From positions 1-8,447 of the forward strand of contig DAOUAJ010000293.1 of the NCBI GenBank assembly GCA_034433615.1: DNA of 8,447 nt, read 5' to 3'. A program made the position numbers and the translations under genes. The notes beneath the pieces are model-generated. The model did not search any database. It was given only the letters and a program-made list of their open reading frames with translations, and was not told the origin of the DNA. Source of the DNA: DAOUAJ01 sp034433615 (GTDB taxonomy: Bacteria; Chloroflexota; Anaerolineae; DUEN01). Shown piece by piece: positions 6,471 through 8,447 of the stretch; position 1 is the first letter of the stretch; each line of letters opens with the position of its first letter.

Positions 6471-7055
6471 GTGATCGAAAGCGTTGACGGCAGGTTGTAT
6501 ATTATTGGGAAGCCGCCCGAACCCACGCGCTCTATCTTACGTAACCTGTTCAAACAACTGGCTACAGAGAGTGGCGGGATACCCCGCCTTGAACCGCATC
6601 TGACCATTCAGGCCATTCACGGCCTCCATCTGGCCGAGGTCGTTCAAGAGCGGGTGGAAGCCGTGGTACGCGACTTGCCCCCCATTTATGTGCGCGCCGG
6701 CGGTCTGACCGCTTTTACTCTGCGAGCGCCGCGCCAACGCCTGGTGATACCGGTAGAAAAGACCCCCGCCCTGCAACACATTTACCAGCTCATCGCTGAA
6801 GAAGTCGCTGGACTGAATGTCCCCACTTCGCCCTTCAACCTGACGACATGGCAACCGCATTTGACAGCCGTCGAGGGGGAATGGGAGGACATATCCAGCG
6901 TAGCCCAACGACTGGCGCCTCAAGTCCCGACAGTGCAGTTCGTGATTGATCGCCTGTGGATGAGTGTGCAACGTGCCCCCGATGACTGGATGGAGCTAGG
7001 AATCTGGCCACTGCGTGGCAGGCTATCGGAGAGCGCAGCCAGCCATGGCGGATAA
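6471..7055 (+). CDS. 2H phosphoesterase, 2'-5' RNA ligase family protein
   Basis: A 194-residue cytoplasmic protein of the 2H phosphoesterase superfamily. It carries the two diagnostic His-x-Thr motifs, PHLTI (His43/Thr45) and PHLTA (His130/Thr132), 87 residues apart, each at the end of a Pro-His segment as usual for the two-lobed fold. Members of this family act on 2',3'-cyclic phosphates or 2'-5' linkages in RNA or on small cyclic nucleotides; which substrate applies here cannot be told. The start is GTG, with GGAGA (6460-6464) 6 nt before it, and a strong promoter lies about 50 nt upstream. The length fits the family. It is 123 bp before polX on the same strand, with no obvious terminator between them, so the two may share a transcript. 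The assignment to ThpR itself rather than a related YjcG-like group is open. Confidence 0.85.
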   Translation: MIESVDGRLYIIGKPPEPTRSILRNLFKQLATESGGIPRLEPHLTIQAIHGLHLAEVVQERVEAVVRDLPPIYVRAGGLTAFTLRAPRQRLVIPVEKTPALQHIYQLIAEEVAGLNVPTSPFNLTTWQPHLTAVEGEWEDISSVAQRLAPQVPTVQFVIDRLWMSVQRAPDDWMELGIWPLRGRLSESAASHGG

Positions 7056-7093
7056 CGATGGTCAAAACGTTCTACTCCGCTATGTGCCTGACC

Positions 7094-7132
7094 CTGGCTT
7101 GACCGCCAGCCAGTCCTGTGGCCTGGCACAGG
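7094..7132 (+). other. Two adjacent small stem-loops in the 2H-polX gap
   Basis: CTGGC (7094-7098) pairs with GCCAG (7105-7109) around 6 nt, and CCTGTG (7115-7120) pairs perfectly with CACAGG (7127-7132) around 6 nt. No T-tract follows either stem, so these are not standard intrinsic terminators. They may influence mRNA processing or stability between the two genes, or be chance in GC-rich DNA. Confidence 0.35.
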
Positions 7133-7178
7133 GGACAGACAGGGCAGGCCATGAACTGTTATCCTCCGGAGAGAAAGG

Positions 7179-8447
7179 ATGGAGCAGGCACCCAGTAATC
7201 GGCAGATCGCCGTCTTGCTACGCCGCATTGGCAACATCCTGGATATCCAGGGAGAAAACCGATTCAAGGTAATGGCTTATCGGCGCGCCGCCGACAACAT
7301 CGAGGCGCTGCCACAAGACCTGGCCGACTACTGGCGCGAGAACCGCCTGCGCGAGATACCCGGCATCGGCGAGGCCCTGGCCGAGAAACTGGACGAGTTG
7401 TTGCGTACCGGGCATATGAGTTATCTGGAAAAACTGGAACAACAGGTGCCGTCTGGCGTGGTGGATCTCTTGCAAATCCCAGACGTTGGTCCCAAGACGG
7501 CACGTCTGGTATGGGAACAGTTGGGCATCACTTCCATTCAGCAGTTACAGGCCGCCGCGGAGTCAGGCCGGCTACGTCAATTGCCGGGTATGGGGGCCAA
7601 GAGCGAACAGAAGATATTAGCGGGCATCCAGACACTGGCCCGACGCAGCCAACGTATCCCCCTGGGCCAGGCACGGCCACTGGCACTGAAACTGCTGGCC
7701 GGACTCCAGGAAGCTATCCCTGCGCTGTCTCAGGCAACCGTGGCTGGCTCGCTGCGGCGTTGGCGAGATACCATCGGCGACCTGGATCTGCTGGCGGCGA
7801 GCGACGACCCCCAACCCGTCATGGAGGCCTTTGTCCGCTTGCCGGACGTAGCCGAGGTGCTCCTGCAAGGTGCCACCAAGACGTCCGTGCGCACCCGTGA
7901 CGGTTTGCAGGTGGATCTGCGTGTTGTTCCGACCAGGCGTTGGGGTACAGCGTTGCAGTATTTCACCGGCTCTCAGGCGCACAACATTGCCCTGCGTGAG
8001 CGGGCTTTGAAACGGGGATTCAGCTTGAGCGAGTATGCATTGAAGCGAGAGGATGGCAGTGAGCTGGTCTGCGCCGCAGAAGAAGAGGTCTACCAGGCGC
8101 TGGGGCTGCCGTGGATCCCGCCTGAACTGCGCGAGAACCGGGGCGAGATCGAGGCCGCGGCCGAGGGGCGATTGCCCAATCTGATCGAGTTCGGCCAGTT
8201 ACAGGGTGAAATCCACGCCCATTCGACCTGGAGCGACGGCACCGCGACCATCGAGGAGATGGCCGAGGCCGCCCGGGCGCGGGGGTATCGCTACCTGGTG
8301 ATCACAGATCACAGTGAGAGCCTGGGCGTCACCGGCGGCCTGAGCGCGGCCCGTCTGCGCGAGCAGCGGACTGAGATTACTCGTTTGAACCAACGCTGGT
8401 CAGATTTCCGTCTGCTGCAGGGTGTGGAGGTCGAGGTGCGAGCGGAT
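7179..8447 (+). CDS. polX: Bacterial family X DNA polymerase with PHP exonuclease domain (PolX), 3' end cut by window
   Basis: The first 423 residues of a protein usually about 570-580 long; the reading frame is open to the last base. PolX fills short gaps in base excision repair and trims 3' ends. The N-terminal 8-kDa and fingers region carries helix-hairpin-helix motifs at about 59-71 (EIPGIGEALAEKL), 100-111 (IPDVGPKTARLV) and 135-146 (LPGMGAKSEQKI). The nucleotidyltransferase palm has GSLRR (190-194), the catalytic pair Asp201/Asp203 in IGDLDLL and a third Asp246 in LQVDLRV; YFTGSQAHN (261-269) is a family signature. The PHP domain begins with HAH (His346/His348), Asp353, TDHSE (376-380) and GVEVEV (416-420), where Glu419 replaces the usual Asp. 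GGAG (7168-7171) stands 7 nt before the ATG, and an in-frame stop at 7152 excludes earlier starts. Remaining PHP metal ligands lie outside the window. Confidence 0.95.
   Translation, partial: MEQAPSNRQIAVLLRRIGNILDIQGENRFKVMAYRRAADNIEALPQDLADYWRENRLREIPGIGEALAEKLDELLRTGHMSYLEKLEQQVPSGVVDLLQIPDVGPKTARLVWEQLGITSIQQLQAAAESGRLRQLPGMGAKSEQKILAGIQTLARRSQRIPLGQARPLALKLLAGLQEAIPALSQATVAGSLRRWRDTIGDLDLLAASDDPQPVMEAFVRLPDVAEVLLQGATKTSVRTRDGLQVDLRVVPTRRWGTALQYFTGSQAHNIALRERALKRGFSLSEYALKREDGSELVCAAEEEVYQALGLPWIPPELRENRGEIEAAAEGRLPNLIEFGQLQGEIHAHSTWSDGTATIEEMAEAARARGYRYLVITDHSESLGVTGGLSAARLREQRTEITRLNQRWSDFRLLQGVEVEVRAD

Noticed and set aside
7015..7272. 85-codon ORF spanning the 2H-polX gap
   Set aside because: It overlaps both well-supported genes in another frame, shows no recognisable domain and has no convincing ribosome binding site.

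Overview
The window is about 60% GC and carries seven protein genes, all on the + strand. The last one runs off the right edge. Long Thr-Pro linkers, SH3-like plus PD40 (TolB-type) repeats on a membrane-anchored protein, and a YIP1/HlyD-adaptor/MacB-like gene order together suggest a Chloroflexota bacterium, perhaps Anaerolineae-like. That taxonomic guess is inference from style, not from a marker gene.

Left edge (1-212): a degenerate heptanucleotide tandem repeat is cut by the window boundary. It is followed by an intrinsic terminator for an unseen upstream gene, and then directly by a good extended -10 promoter whose -35 box overlaps the terminator T-tract and an inverted repeat.

Exporter operon (213-4495): a YIP1-family membrane protein, a HlyD/MacA-like adaptor with an unusually long coiled coil, a MacB/LolD-type ATPase and a MacB/FtsX-type permease. 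The last three genes are 3 bp apart. The order matches the Bacillus subtilis yknWXYZ exporter (Yip1 protein, adaptor, ATPase, permease). No TolC-like outer membrane factor is present, which fits a cell without a conventional outer membrane.

Surface protein (4541-6370): 45 bp after the permease comes a membrane-anchored protein with a repetitive Thr-Pro stalk, two SH3-like domains and a PD40 beta-propeller. Its strong Shine-Dalgarno lies 28 nt from the start codon, but a perfect 6-bp hairpin sits exactly between them and would shorten the distance to 9 nt. This is the most unusual signal in the window.

Right part (6395-8447): a near-consensus extended -10 promoter drives a 2H phosphoesterase (2'-5' RNA ligase family). 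After 123 bp with two small stem-loops comes the first 423 codons of a bacterial family X DNA polymerase with a C-terminal PHP exonuclease domain (PolX). These two look like a nucleic-acid repair/processing unit separate from the exporter.

I see no tRNA, rRNA, CRISPR array, insertion sequence or integrase. No gene-free stretch exceeds 300 bp. The genes belong to known families; the novelty candidates are the hairpin-spaced ribosome binding site and the appended propeller protein.
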